Positions 31,691 through 44,545 of a stretch of DNA of 64,000 bases are shown here, piece after piece (within the stretch, counting starts at the first letter, position 1; the number at the start of each line of letters is the position of its first letter). The notes beneath the pieces were generated by a model. That model saw nothing but the letters and a program-made list of their open reading frames with translations, did no database searches and was not told the DNA's origin. The stretch spans positions 137,557,043 through 137,621,042 of the forward strand of contig CM043958.1 in assembly GCA_014529385.2 (NCBI GenBank). The letters are read 5' to 3'. The position numbers and the translations under genes are program-made. This stretch comes from Adiantum capillus-veneris (taxonomy: Eukaryota > Streptophyta > Polypodiopsida > Polypodiales > Pteridaceae).

Positions 31691-33640
31691 TGAAAATCAT
31701 ATGTATTATTTGGATCATAAAGTGTTTTTTCAAATAATACAGTGTAAAATGTATAGTCATAGGATTTCTTTGATTTAAGATTTCTTCGATGGAAATTTTT
31801 TTTGATCAAAGGCCCATATAATATATACACCTCTTCAATCGAAGGATAGCATTGCAGTTTTGGCAGTTTGTCAAAGACAGAGCAGATAGAGAAAGTGGGT
31901 ATAATCAATTTTTTAGTTTTATTTTTAACCTTTTTTTTTTGCTAATTCAAGTTGTGCTAGAGGTTTGCCTCGCACATTAAATTAGTTTGCAGGTGCCTAG
32001 GACTATTCCGAGGTTGTGTCAACATAGTCACACACTTGGAATAGATATACATTAGAGATTTGTCTCATGGTTGTGTAAACCAATAGATCACACTCCAAAG
32101 AGAGTCATAGGGAGTGTAGAATCCCACTCCTAATGTGTAGAGGTTCCGTCCTCACACTTTAAAGATGGGTCGAAGTTTGTCACTTTGTGTTGTGTATGAG
32201 AATACTCACACTCCAGAAGTTGGCAAAATATACCAATGTATCACCACCTCACACCCACCTTGTTGCATCAACTTCACACTATGAAATGTGTGTAGAAATG
32301 GCCTCCTTTTATAGGCCAAAAGGGCTGCCCTCTCTCATGAGAGGTAGCCATGTATAGCCGCCCTTGTGTAGATAAGTCCAAATTGGACCGTGCAATCGGC
32401 GCATGTGTGGCTGCCCTTGAGAAGACAAGTCCGCTTTTGAATTCGGCCACCGGCCACCGGCCATTGACTTCCGACCACCGGCCATCGGCCAACCGACCGG
32501 TCGTTTTTCGACCACTTTTCGGCTGTCGGCCTGCCATAATATTCCGGTGAAAGGGAATATTCTGGTGAGATTGGGTGTAAAATTTTTGGTTTTCGGTGAG
32601 TAATTTTGTTTTCCGGCGAGTTATTTTTCTTCATGCACGATGGCTTCTCCTCATAATGGGGGCCTTACAAATGTGCATTTTTAACACAGAAAATTACAAG
32701 GGGTGACCATACATAACAACAAGGTCTCAAGGAGACACATAGCTTCTTGAGCACACTACTGGAAGGGAAGAATCTTGGTGTTTAAGCAAACTCAAAATGG
32801 TAAGTGGCTAGTGAAGGTGCAACATGTGTATATAGCTTCTCAACTAAAGATAGGGACAACATTAAGTTAACCAAGATTTCCTAAAAATTGTACATCCCCT
32901 TCTCTTTAAATACTTAGAATTGTCTCTTTTCTACTTTCACCTCATAGGATGTTTCAAATGTGTGCATGATATATGTTTTTTGTATATTCTTGAAGATTTT
33001 CCATCTAATTTTGTAGAGTGGGATCCAAGAGAATCCCTCACATGCATCTTTTAACCCATCCACGTGGAACTTAAAAACTTGTTATATGTTGGTTTTCTAT
33101 CCTCAACTGTGCCTCATGAGACATCTTTTTTTCTATATCCATACTTATGTCCCACTTAGGCAAAATGGGTGTGGAAATGTATCTCCCATTCACTCACTAA
33201 GCCTGGAATGGCCTACACAAGCCAATGCATTGATAGCAGCAACCTAAAGGAGAATGGAGTCAATGTGCATGCAGCCCATGAAGTGTACCTATGGGTCACA
33301 CCAAGCAATGGTAACATGGTTTATGTCTCTTCATATGTCTGTTTATATCTTTTGATCGCAAGGTGTTCATAGGACACCAAATGTGGATTTGCAAAGGGGA
33401 TGGTGCAATGAATGGCTTCTTTGCACTTGGATGGGAAACCAAGATGGTCAATCACCAAGGAGATACCATAAGTGTTGTGTAATTAGAGAGAATTGATCTT
33501 TTAGGTACCATATTACAAGGCAAAGCTTGTTGATGGACTTACTTGACAATAAGTGGTGGAAGAAAACGACGGGAGTATGGGAGGCACTCAACTTTGATGT
33601 TTCTTCTCTAGATATCATAGATCTTCAAATATGTCTATAC
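31691..33640. other. region without recognisable genes
   Basis: No supported gene. It contains a cluster of CGGCCACCGGCCATCGGCC-type repeats (32,445-32,530) and, at 32,540-32,625, four variants of TTYYGGYGAG. A copia-2 3' LTR could be here but was not identified. Confidence 0.45.
32445..32530. repeat. CCGGCC-rich minisatellite
   Basis: Repeated CCACCGGCCA and ATCGGCCAACCGACCGG units in an otherwise AT-rich area. Confidence 0.75.
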
Positions 33641-33649
33641 AAATTTGAT

Positions 33650-34139
33650 ATTTTTTTATCTCTCTTACAGTCATTGATCTAGGCCTCCATCTTTGTTTCT
33701 TTTGAGTGGTTGGTAGCAGTGGTAGAGTTGACTGTCGAGCCCATTGAGGAGGTTCATTCTTATACTTCATCCTCCTCTCCTCTTGTACTTGTTGCTCTTC
33801 AGGGGTCAGCTTTCCTTTTTTCTTCTTTGCATATTTTTTAGCACATTACAAAAACTTTGTGGGGTTGGAGCTACCAGCTGCACCTTGTTGGGTAAATCAT
33901 CCTTGGTCCTCAGTGACCTTCTTTGCCTCTCTCCTTTCTTGTAAATTGGCAAGGAGGGCTCTCTCTACCTCTATCCTTGCCCACTCCTCCTACTCCTTGA
34001 GTCTTCTCTCCTCCTCTTGCTTCTTCTTAGCTTCTATCTCTGCTTCCCCTTTCTTCCACTTCTCTTTGGCTCTCTTGATTCATTTGGATTATCTTGCTTC
34101 TAATTTAGGGTCACTTGGTATGACCTTCCTAACTTTTTT
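33650..34139 (-). pseudogene. charged coiled-coil coding remnant, downstream half
   Basis: On the minus strand one frame reads with only scattered stops: IKRAKEKWKKGEAEIEAKK, KQEEERRLKE, EEWARIEVERALLANLQER, REAKKVTEDQG, KKGKLTPEEQQVQEERR. The composition is that of a long charged coiled coil. It is cut at 34,139 by the gypsy-4 3' LTR and may continue on the other side of gypsy-4 (59,195-59,825). Family not recognised; it could be a host pseudogene or part of an older transposon. Confidence 0.45.
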
Positions 34140-34815
34140 TGTAATGGAAATGGCCTATGAACTTTGAGAATAGTGGAATTAAGAGAATTAGAGAGAGCAT
34201 TTTTGTGAGACTACTTTGAGAACATAGAGGGTGAACTTAATTGATGGTAGCAACATAATCATAGTACTTAATTAACTTGGCATAAACAATACCTTTGCAA
34301 GAGAGAGAATTTAGAGAATTGTGACACTAGTTGAGGACCAAATTTATGTGGAGCCGGTCCCTCCTCCAATAGGCTTTTGTATTATAGGTTATCCCATCAA
34401 GAGAGACTAGGTACAATACAATCTTTGTGTTCCTTGTGACCTAGGTGATGTGATGAAGATGGAAAGATTCATGCACCACAAGTATAACATAGAATTTTTA
34501 AAAATCATTAACTATCCCCAGCCTTAGTCCCAAGGCCTCACCTTCAAGGGTGGAGAGAGCTAGCAGGGAATGAGGGTAGGGAAGATAAAGAAGAAACATT
34601 CATAGGACAAAGGAATAGTTCCTTACTTATCATCACTCTTCTTGCTAGCATACATAATAGCATATTAATGAAGATTGATAAGATGGCAAGCTTAAGCATT
34701 GAAGCATGGCTCTTGGTTGGATTTGCATTCCATAGCCAAGAGTGTTGGTGTAGGCTCTCAACTTCTCTACTAGCTTGGAGAAGGAGATATAGCTCTTGCA
34801 CTTTGCACTTCACAC

Positions 34816-34868
<53 letters not shown>

Positions 34869-35751
34869 TGGTGGTGGGGAGAGTATACCCCCCAAGAAAC
34901 CCCCCTCCTTGCTTTGGTCGACCCCCTCTTCTAGCACTAGCTTGCATATGATTGGACCTCCTCAAGCTTGGACAATCAAAGGCTTAGTGCATATCAAGCA
35001 GCAAGGGTAGACTTGGGACAAGTGTCCCCCTTTCCCCTTTGAGAGAGAGGACTTGATAAATTCATCATTAATTAAATTAACTAAATTATTATTGGACCGC
35101 TTGGGAGGCCAACCAATAGACTTTAGACACACTATGAGGGAGACATGGAGAGAAGCTTGACAAGTGTCCTATTTGATTTGTTTGTACCAAGCTTGCCTTG
35201 TGTGACGGTGTGTGTGTTCTCTCTCTAGCCCCTTCTTGTAGGGCTCGCCCCCTCCTTGTAGGGATCTTTGTTGACATTGTGGAACACCTTACCCTCAAGC
35301 ACCTTAGTCATGGATCACCTTAGCACCTTGGTAACTAAGCACCTCAAGCACCTTAGTCAGTAAGCACGACAAGCATCTGAAGCACCTTAGTTAACAAGCA
35401 CGACAAGCACCTCAAGCACCTTAGTCAGGAAGCATGATAAGCACCTCAAGCTTGGGCGGGTTCTCACCTCAAGCTCATCCCTAGCTTACCTAAGGTCAAA
35501 GGACTTTCAACACTAACCTTTGGAGTTCTTTAATGAAGCTAGCCTTAAGGTCTTTTAAGCTCCATTAGCTAGCCTTGCTCTTTGACAGATCATGTCTCAT
35601 TTGAATCCCTTTACCATTGGCACCGTGTTGAGATAGATCCGTAAGCACATGTCTATATTCTAACCCTTGTTCCTGTCTATTCTCCCACATTAAATGATCA
35701 GTTTAAAATGAAAAAATCATTTGGGTTGGTTAGATATTAGATTTTATGACA
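34140..35751 (-). repeat. 3' LTR of gypsy-4
   Basis: 1,612 bp, TGTAATGGAAATGGCC ... ATTTTATGACA. It matches the two parts of the 5' LTR. It contains an (AG)n tract (34,820-34,865) and an imperfect repeat of AAGCACCTTAGTCA units (35,290-35,445), which is longer than in the 5' LTR. Confidence 0.9.
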
Positions 35752-36114
35752 TTACCTCTCTCTTGAAAGCATAGTCGTCCTTGACAATGAGGTAGAAGAG
35801 ATAAAGACTTAGTCATTAGTTAATGTTTCTTAGTGGGTAGAGGATCCCTTTTCACCCTACGACATCATTCCAAGATGGATGACTAATCCATTTGGTGCTT
35901 GGGAGAGATAGCTGCCGCAAGCATGTCTGCTCTTTAGTCCATTTCATTCTCCCAAGTAGAGTGACAAATTCTACTTGGTGTTTGAAGAAGACGTCATCAC
36001 AAACATGATTCTAAGTATGCATAGTACTTAAATTTGTGCACAATAAAAAGAGAACTAGTCTTATAAGACAAAAACATTGTTCATTTAAAAGAAACATGTA
36101 TATTTTCTTACTCT

Positions 36115-37560
36115 AATGTAGCATTGTAAGCATTGATAAGGTTCATACTAACCTTAAGTTGTATTCCTTGCATCCATCTAACATCTTCAAAATGATAATT
36201 TTTGAACTTAATAAGATACCCTTACCATGCCATAGTACCTTGTCTTCATACCAAAGGATAGCTTCAGGTTGTAGCACCGTCTTCAATAATTGGTTCACTT
36301 GGTGGCTCCCCTTTGTAGGGCTTAAGTAGGCTCACATGAAAATCATTATGTAGGACACAATGGGTGGGAAAATTGAGTTGTTAAGCCATCTCATTGATTG
36401 GCTTCAAGATTTGAAAAGGGCCATCGTATCTTTTTGCTAGTTTAGCATAGAACTTTTGATGGCTCGTAGGACTTTGACCCGTCGTTTGCCTCGATCGAGC
36501 CTTGGGAAACTTAAGTAAAACGCAATCATTTTCTTTAAACGTTAAGGCCCTTCTGTGCTTGTCAGCAATAACTTTTTGCCTTTGGTGAGAGATGGATATA
36601 GCCTCCTTAATATTTTGAAAAAATTCTTGTAGATCACGGCTATACTCATAAACATCAAAGATCTTCCCATGTACTTTAAGTAGCAAAAAAGGGATTTTTA
36701 GGTCTTCCCTCAATGATTTGAAAAGGTGATTTTCTCATATAATTATGGATAGTATTATTGTACGCATACTCTACAAGAGGTAAGTACTTTTCGCATTGTG
36801 GGCGTTGATCTACTTCGATCGAGAATCGTAAGATTGGCTATCTCACTTTTACCATCCATTTGTGGGTGATAGGCCGAAGAGAAATTCAATCTTCTACCTA
36901 GATTTTTGAAGAGACTTTTCCAAAAATTACAGGTCATTCTAGGATCTCTATCTGACACGATGGATGTTGGAAATCCATGGTGTTTGAAAATCTAGGATAT
37001 GAAGAGAGTTGTCATTTGGTGTGCCTTAATAGTCTTTTTTATAGGAATAAAGTGTGCTTGCTTGCTAAACCTGCCAACTATTGTCCATAATCCCGTATTC
37101 CCATGGATAGACTTGAGTAATCCAAAGATAAAATCCATGGACATACTCTCCCATGGTGAATTAGGGATTGACAATGGCTGGAGTAATCCAGGGGTTGTCC
37201 CCCTTTATCATATTTAGTCTTTTGGCATACCACACATTTTGAAACATACTCTTGAATGTCCACTTTCATGGTAGGCCAATATAAATACATCTCTACTCCT
37301 CGGAGAGTAGGTTGAATGCCTCTATGACCCACATAGGGAGGAGCATGGGATTCATACATGAATTTCTCACAAAGGGAGTGGGTAACACATAGCCTATTGC
37401 CATGGAGAAGATAACCATCCTGTAAGGTGAATGGTTCCTCTTTCTTCCCCAAAGCAAGGGCTGACATTATTTCCTTAAAGTTGGGGTCAGTAGCATACTC
37501 ATCTATCATAGAAGATAGATCATTGTGAGTTGCTGTAGACACTGCATTAACTTTTGGTCG
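36115..37560 (-). pseudogene. gypsy-4 integrase and chromodomain (broken)
   Basis: The zinc finger (HAPPYVGHRGIQP; CVVCQKTKYDKG) is in the frame 37,650-37,078. The core shows ESMSMDFIFGL, VSDRDPRM-like and GKSEIANLT, so the D-D-E residues are present but spread over frames. Post-core sequence (36,713-36,381) and a decayed chromodomain (near 36,115-36,260; LIKFKNYHFED) follow. Several frameshifts. Confidence 0.83.
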
Positions 37561-38222
37561 TTGTGAAAGTGCATGGGCCACTTGATTATGCTTACCAGCA
37601 GCATGAGCAATATGAAAATAAAATGGCGAAAGAAAATTTGCCCACCTCATTTGTTTGTCGGAAAGCTAGGTTTGCGTCATGAAGTACTTGAGACTTTGGT
37701 GGTTTGTTCATAAAATAAATGGAGTCCCCAATAGATAGTGCTTCCATGTGTCTAGGGCATGTAGAACAACTAAAAGCTCTTTCTCATAAATGCCCAAGAC
37801 CTGTTCATCCGTATTGAGCCGTCGGCTCTCATATGCTATGGAATGCCCTTCTTGAAGCAAGACTGCTCCAAGGCAATCACCACAAGCATCACATTGAACC
37901 TCAAATGGATTTGAGAGATCGGAAATCATCAGGATTGGTTGGGAGGTAAGATTCTCTTTGAGCTTGTCAAAAACACTTTTCTCTTTAGCAGTCCATGAAT
38001 ACTTAATGTTCTTCTTTGTTAAGTCATGTAATGGTCCTGCTATTTGAGAGAATATTGCAATGAAGCATCTATAGTATGCACACATACCAATAAAGCTTCT
38101 TAGCTCATGTAGATTCCTTGGATTAGGTCATGCTTTTATTACCTCCAACTTTGCTGGATCCATAAGAATTCCATCTTGAGAGATAATATGACCTAAGTAT
38201 TGAATTTCTTGGAGAAAAAATT
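37560..38222 (-). pseudogene. gypsy-4 RT C-terminus and RNase H
   Basis: RNase H shows CDACGDCLGAVLLQ, YEKELLVVLHALD and the KHNQVAHALSQ end. RT C-terminal residues (YLGHIISQDG-type) lie at 38,150-38,215. The RT sequence then breaks at about 38,222, exactly where gypsy-5 LTR sequence begins. The missing RT core is not found on the other side either. Confidence 0.85.
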
Positions 38223-38379
38223 TGAAGCTATGAAAGCTTGGATTAGAGTGGCTTATGGTGTCTTTGATTAGATTGGCTATGGAAGATTGGATGAGAGTGG
38301 GCTATGAAAGCTTGGATTAGAGTGGCTTATGGTGTCTTTGATTAGATTGCACTACAAGAGGTTGTGTGCTCTTGTGACG

Positions 38380-38630
38380 CTATTAGCGACGGAAATACAC
38401 TGGGTTTTTATAACCCCCGGCGTCGCTAAAACCGTCGCTACGAGAGCGTCGCTATATGCGACTTTATAGGCGTCGCTATAAGCGTCGCTGTATAGAGACG
38501 CTCATAGCGACGGTCATAGCGACGGTCATAGCGACGGTTATAGCGACGTTTACACAGAAGTCTATAGCGACGCTTATAGCGACGCTTCAGAGCCATAAAT
38601 AGCGACGGTTATAGCGACGCCCGAGAGAAT
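38380..38630. promoter_or_regulatory. CACTA left subterminal repeats
   Basis: More than a dozen copies of TAGCGACG or its complement CGTCGCTA in 250 bp, in both orientations. In En/Spm such subterminal motifs are bound by the TNPA/tnp1-type protein; that role here is inferred from the family. Confidence 0.85.
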
Positions 38631-38976
38631 TTTTTTTTGGTGACAGGGCATTGAATGCCCTGCCACCCATCAACCATATTGTACTTGATTCACTTTTAAA
38701 AAAAAAGTGCAAGGGTAGATAATAGACCCAAAATAGTCACCCACAAGACGCATTGTTTGCAAAATTGACAAGCGTAAAATTGACAATTGTACACATCATA
38801 GGCAAAATAAATTGATTGGCAAATGTAATAATGACAATTGTACAACATCATAGGCATAAAGAATTGATTGGCAAAATGAACTGCGGTGACAAATGTAATA
38901 ATATACATGGTTCAAAAAGACGTATAAAATCCGTCTCATGATACATAAGCTATGAGAAACCCTAAACTAATGCTGT

Positions 38977-40151
38977 CTAGCTACGGCTAAACTGACGTCG
39001 TCTAGTCAGACGTCTCATCGCGTCCAAGCGGCGTATTTGTCGGATTCTGCAAAAAAAGACAATAAGACAACATTCTGTAAGTATAAATATATAACGACAT
39101 TTATAAAACAATACAAAAAATAGAAAAGAGTAAACCCTAATACTAACCATGCCGCTGCGAGAACTGAGAATGTCCATCAGGGCGTTTAAGCCCTTCCTGC
39201 CTGCGTACTCGTGCTCGTACGGTGTGGGATCACATCCTGTCATCGACCACTGTCAAAACATACAAAGATTTCATTATGTTAGAATTAAAAAACTCATAAA
39301 CCCTAAACTATCGAACATAAAGAGCAATGCGAAAACACTTACAAAATCGGCCTAAAATGATGCCCATCCACCGCTCCCCAAGTGGTGCGAGCTCCCTGCC
39401 TCTACTCGCGCTCTGGCTGCATCCTTTTGTTGCTTCCACTTGTCAGGATTCTCGCGCGCTGCTTTCTTCGCATTCTTCCAATCTTCTTTGGCCAGCCAAT
39501 CTGGCCTGTTCCACCCGTGCTTGATTGCTTTTTGCACTTCGAAACGCTTGCGTTTGCAGTATTCGCGCATTCGAATCTTCATCAGGTCTTCATTGAAGCG
39601 CTGATCCCGTGTTGGAACGGGAAACTCATCATGAAGTATGCTGATGACTCTGGCTTTTAAATCACTTGGTACTTCACTCCATTTGTTTAGTATGTAGTGT
39701 CTAAACAGCTGAGAGCAAAGACCACGCATGCGCGAGATCACCTTCTTGCCGTCATCATCCATGATGATGCCGCCGTTGAAGTCGACGGAGTAAGGCAAGC
39801 CCTCTGGCCAATGATGCGTGAACCAGGGTGTCCCGGCAGGGGTCTCTGGCGGCGTGTCGATGGGGGTACGAACGTCAGGTGTCTCCACCGGCGTCTGGGC
39901 CCCGAAGCGAGGAGTGTCAAGTGGGGTGGCTCCTAGCGGAGTAGGTAGAGGCCACCACTAGAGCGCCGGTGTCTAGACGAGTGTGAAGATCGTCTCGTCG
40001 ACATCGAAGCTTCGGAGCGCGCTGAATGCTCCGAAAGAGAGGGAGATGCGGATGGAGTAGGAACGCGTGATGATGCGCCAGAGCGATGACGCTCCACGTA
40101 CCACTGTCTCTGCTGCGGTGACAAAGAAGAAAGAAACTCCTCATCATCCAT
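38977..40151 (-). CDS. CACTA accessory protein, Ptta/En/Spm (tnp1-like)
   Basis: A start at 40,151 (MDDEEFLSSLSPQQRQWYVE) is followed by a Ser/Arg-rich stretch. The frame then changes near 39,955 (frameshift or tiny intron) into THHWPEGLPYSVDFNGG and the Ptta-type domain, with HDEFPVPTRDQRFNEDLMK, AIKHGWNRPDWLAKEDWKNA and ENPDKWKQQKDAARA. That domain matches the plant transposase Ptta/En/Spm family, which binds the subterminal repeats and helps excision. A downstream exon (39,243-38,977; GCDPTPYEHEYAGRKGLNA) probably completes it, with introns at about 39,250-39,350 and 39,050. It lies immediately downstream of the tnp2 gene. Confidence 0.72.
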
Positions 40152-40423
40152 ACCTACATTAAACACACGAATATTTAAACTTAATATTGAATGAATAGAG
40201 TAGACAATGACGCAAAGACCATTTAATACAATGACGTAATGACGCATATAAATACAATGACGCAATGAATTGAGTGATAGAAGAGGCAAGTCGAAAACTC
40301 AGAATTTTCAATCAAAAGATGTGAGCGCGAGTAGAAAAGAGCGTTATACACCATGGAAGGTACTTAGAGAGCCAGAGCTTTTACAACACGGAGCAAAATT
40401 GTTCAAATACAATATTTGTGGCT

Positions 40424-43400
40424 TTAAGAGATCTCTCTCTCATCCTCGCATAACTCAGCATAACTTCCTATATCTATATAGAGCTCTCCGTTTAAACACA
40501 TATCCTCTGTTTCATTTTTTAGCTCCTTTGCATGCACCCCATATAGAGTAGTAGCATCTTGATGCTCGTCTGGCACCACCGCAGCGGCTTCTGATTGAGC
40601 ATCTTCTCTGATCTCCTCCATTGATGCCGTTGTGATTGGCACATGGTAGCCTTCATACGTCCTTGCACTATGAGGGGCTACCTCTATGACGTACCACCAG
40701 TTTGATGTAGACTTTGTAGGATGAAATATTACCTGCCAGAGCCACATAACTTACATGAGAGCTTTCAAGCACATAACTTGTAAAAGGGGGATGTTAACTA
40801 TTTACATACTTACTTGTTCACAATGCTCGGGTAGTACAAAAGTGTCTCTTAGGTCAGTCCATTTCTTAGTAGAATCCACCTCAAGAAAACCAGACTCTCC
40901 TCTACGCACAGTAGCGTTGCGACCCTCCATGATTATCTTGAACCATTGCACGTCGAACAAGTCGACAAAATCCTCTGTAATCGATCCTCAAAATCTCTTG
41001 TAGCGTGCCGAAGTAAGTGAGTTCCGCCACCACAGGATCTGCATCAGAGGAACGTCGTCGACTAGACTATTCAAATTTTGCCATGATTCCACAATCTTGA
41101 GTAAAACGCTTTTTGTCGATCCGTTCCACCCTAAAATGTCGACCTTTACACCATGCTGCTGTGTATGACTTATACTACGACGAACAAAGATTATGAGTGG
41201 CCATTCAAACGTTTAGAAATAAAGTCACTAGCTAGTCGTACATTGCAAACTTACCTTGGTCGCGCAACCACGAGAGTACTCCCACTCTTCCTCAGTCACT
41301 TCATCACCGTATTGTTGTGCGCTTTTCAATTGGTTGTGCAACCATCTTAAGCTCATGAATGTTGGTAGGCTCTCCAGACCCGTCAGATAGTGCATCGGTG
41401 GTCGTCTTCCCCGTCTCCACTCGATTCGTGCCCTTTGTCGCTCTTGCTTTGCATCCTCATATTGTGAAATCCACTTTTGCATCACTGGATTGTGAAGCAT
41501 GCAAAATCGGTTGATTTTAGCCTCTAGATCTTCCGTCATCTTCTTCTCAACACCGAGATTGCACATGACAATCCCAGATATGCGCTCATCATCTATGGTT
41601 CGCCATAGCGTGTCCCGGGCTTTATCAAATCCGTCTAGCCACTCTCCAATGTACACTAGGGACTCTGATACCAACCAACCTTCTTCCATGCTACCCTCCA
41701 GACGTGCCTTTTGACGCACATATCCCTTAAGCGTTTTCATGAAACGTTCTAAGAAGAACATCCATCTGGAATGAACTGTGCCAGCTATTTCCACCTCATC
41801 AACTATGTGAACAAGAAGATGCACCTGAATGGTTAGCATGGTAGTAGGAAAATGTTTCTCAAACATGCACACAAGCTCCGCATCATTTAGTTTGGCGAAT
41901 GGTATGGAGTCTACGTTGATCTCCTTTTGTGAGATCCATTGCACCAGCTTTGCAAGTTTGTAGATTGTGTTACGGATGTCGAGAGACAAACATCCCTCAA
42001 TGGCAACCGGTAAAATAAACTGTAAAGTATGTGCAGCAATGATATTAAAGTCCACATTTTATGCAATGATATTAAAGTCCACTATGAACGTACCTGACAC
42101 ATTTTATGCCAATCGTGTGACTTCAAACCGGTAAGCTTTCCTTCTTTAGTAAAACACGTTCGGAGCGAGTGCATTACGCCAGTGGGGGTCCGCAAAGATC
42201 GAATGGTCTCTTTTAATTTGCGTTCTTGGGCTCTTGTGAAAATCCATGGTGCTTTAGGGAGTTTTATCGATCCATCAGAGGCTGTTTGCGGCCAATATTG
42301 CTCCATAAAATCCACATTTCTAAGGTCAACTCTGGCTCCCAAAGTATCTTTCTTGCCGGTCAGATGGTCCCATAGTAGATTACCCACATTCTTGAATATG
42401 TGCATTGGATCGAGCAAGTGATTGATCATGAGTCGGGGCCAGTATGGTAACTCGTACCATAGAGATAGTCTCTTCATCCCTGGAGGCAATCCGTCATCGC
42501 ACATCTCCTTCTTCTCTAACCATGCTTGTGCAGACATCCTTGGTGGCTCTCTTCCCAAAAAGCCGTCGCGTAACACATGATTCTCTGGAAGATACGCTTG
42601 ATGAACTTCGTAGATTTGCTTCTTCAGTGAGGGCGCCCTACGTGCATTCAGTCTAGGTCCACATGTGACACATGCTCTGTATCCGCTTGTTTGAAGCCCT
42701 GCATGTATACACATGATAATAGATCAACTATGGGAAAAAACAAGATTTACAGTGTCTGAGTGAGGAGTGTCAATAGATCATCTGAGCATTCTGTTAGCCC
42801 GGGATAGTCATGCATGGTCCACATTAGAATGCCTCTGATCAAAGCATTCCGTCGTCTTGTGTGTCGGCTCATATCCACCACCTCTATGCCAATCCACAAT
42901 TGTTGTAGCTCTTCCAATAGTGGACAAAGATACACATCCATATTCTCCACTTTATATCGCCCTGGCACAATCAAGCTTAGCCATAGGTGCCCCTTCTTCG
43001 TAGTCAACCACGGGGGAATGTTGTAGTTGACGATGACAACGGGCCATACACTGTAAGATGTTGATCTTTGACCAAATGGATTTACGCCATCCATAGCCAT
43101 GGCTAAGCGCAAATTTCGAACTTCCCTGGCAAAATCCGACCATGTTCCATCTATATGTTTCCAGGCTGCGCAATCTGCAGGAATTCGTAGCACACCATCC
43201 GAAGATTTATTCTCCTCATGCCATGATGCTAGGGCGGCCATGGACTTACATTCGAAGAAATGCTTGATGCGAGGAAGCAGAGGAAAATGTCGCAAAACCT
43301 TTTGTGGAATTTTTGTCCCGTGGAGATCTACTCGATATCTTTCGGAATCACATTTCGGACACTTCTCCATGTCTATGTATTCCCCTCTGAAAAGAATGCA

Positions 43401-44149
43401 GTCATTAGGACAAGCGTGGATAGAATTGTAATCCATCCCCAAGTTTCGCAAAATCTTTCTTGCTTCATCTCGGGAATTTGGCATCACATTGTCAGCTGGT
43501 AGTATGTGCTCTTAAGCAATCTACACAACATAAAAATACGATACAGTCGTGTAAAAATCTATCAGATCATTATACATTTAGAGTTTTATTAAAGTAAACT
43601 AATTGTAATAGATCACCTGAAAAGCGCTGTGACGCTAGTGTCACTCCATCCAAACTTTGCCTGCATGTTGAGAAGAACCAGGAGAGCTTTCAATCTAGAC
43701 ATACGTGCTCCATTATACAATGGCGTATCGGCTTCACTTTTCATATCATCATAGATAAGCCTTTCTGAATCCATGATCGTCTCGATCATTTCATCAATCT
43801 CGGGCTCAAACGTTGCCTCGTTGGGAATGTGCTCTGCATGATCATCCCCCGAGCTGTCAGAGGCTACATCTTGTGGCCTCACATATGCTGCTTGACCAAA
43901 GCGCCTGCGAACACGTCTATTGGGTTGCAAGATTGCTGCTTGTTGGCCAGCGTCAGAGTCCGACGAGTTATAATTGGCAACAACTCGATCTATAATAGAT
44001 GGATCAAACTCGCCAAATTCGCGAACGTGCTGCAAAGAAACACGTCTTGTCCGTCGCACAGCATGCTTGCATTGATTACAAGGACATAAGACCCTCATTG
44101 AGAGATAGGTGTTTCGGTTGGACGGTCCCACATCCTCGTCACTACTCAT
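40424..44149 (-). CDS. CACTA transposase, tnp2-like (DUF4218/DUF4216)
   Basis: Several exons in the order of plant tnp2 genes. The N-terminal part (44,149-43,613) has a Cys-rich VLCPCNQCKH. The Transposase_21 domain (43,487-42,082) has ACPNDCILFRGEY, MAMDGVNPFGQRSTSYSVWP, GYRACVTCGPRLNARRAPS, LLDPMHIFKNVGN and TGLKSHDWHKMCQ; the conserved acidic residues of the catalytic core (D of MDGVNPF and of LLDPMH) are present. DUF4218 (42,055-41,228) has MLTIQVHLLVHIVDEVEIAG and HSRWMFFLERFMKTLKGYVR. A DUF4216-like end (about 41,000-40,424) has DLFDVQWFKI and STSNWWYVIEVAPH across an intron with GTAAGT donor. One in-frame TAA lies just after the intron acceptor near 43,513, upstream of MPNSRDEARKIL. 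The enzyme would cut both transposon ends. Confidence 0.82.
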
Positions 44150-44211
44150 AATGAGGATAAAAATCTTATAACCTGGACAACAAATTTAATATTCTATTGG
44201 CATTCTTCGTC

Positions 44212-44215
<4 letters not shown>

Positions 44216-44252
<37 letters not shown>
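44216..44252. repeat. (CT)n microsatellite
   Basis: About 18 CT units directly upstream of the tnp2 coding start, in the CACTA interior. Confidence 0.96.
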
Positions 44253-44255
<3 letters not shown>

Positions 44256-44545
44256 CTCACATTCTCTAGTCATGTCCAATCCCCGCACACCTCGGTCTAG
44301 AGGTGCACGGAGATCAGAACCACCGGGTTATTATCTCGTCTTTATTGGTCAATACCTATATTTGTGGGTACAAGAAATCTACAGACCCACGTCTACATGA
44401 TACTGCATGTAGTGGACAAAACCCCTTTGCCTCTTCTCTAGCTGTAGCACTTCATAGCATCTTAACATCTTTTCACAGTAGATCTTTTCACTGTTCGTCT
44501 AACTCTAAACCCTAAACCATAAGTAATTCTTGCGTGGACTCGTTC

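Noticed and set aside
32274-32634. Overlapping minus-strand frames of 68-99 codons rich in Gly, Arg and Trp
   Set aside because: They are translations of the CCGGCC minisatellite and flanks, without a domain.
33744-34167. Plus-strand frames rich in Leu and Ser
   Set aside because: They mirror the minus-strand charged coiled-coil remnant, which makes better biological sense.
44507-44520. Telomere-like AACTCTAAACCCTAAACC
   Set aside because: Only about two units; it belongs to the TCTAAATCTAA-rich repeat area in the CACTA interior.
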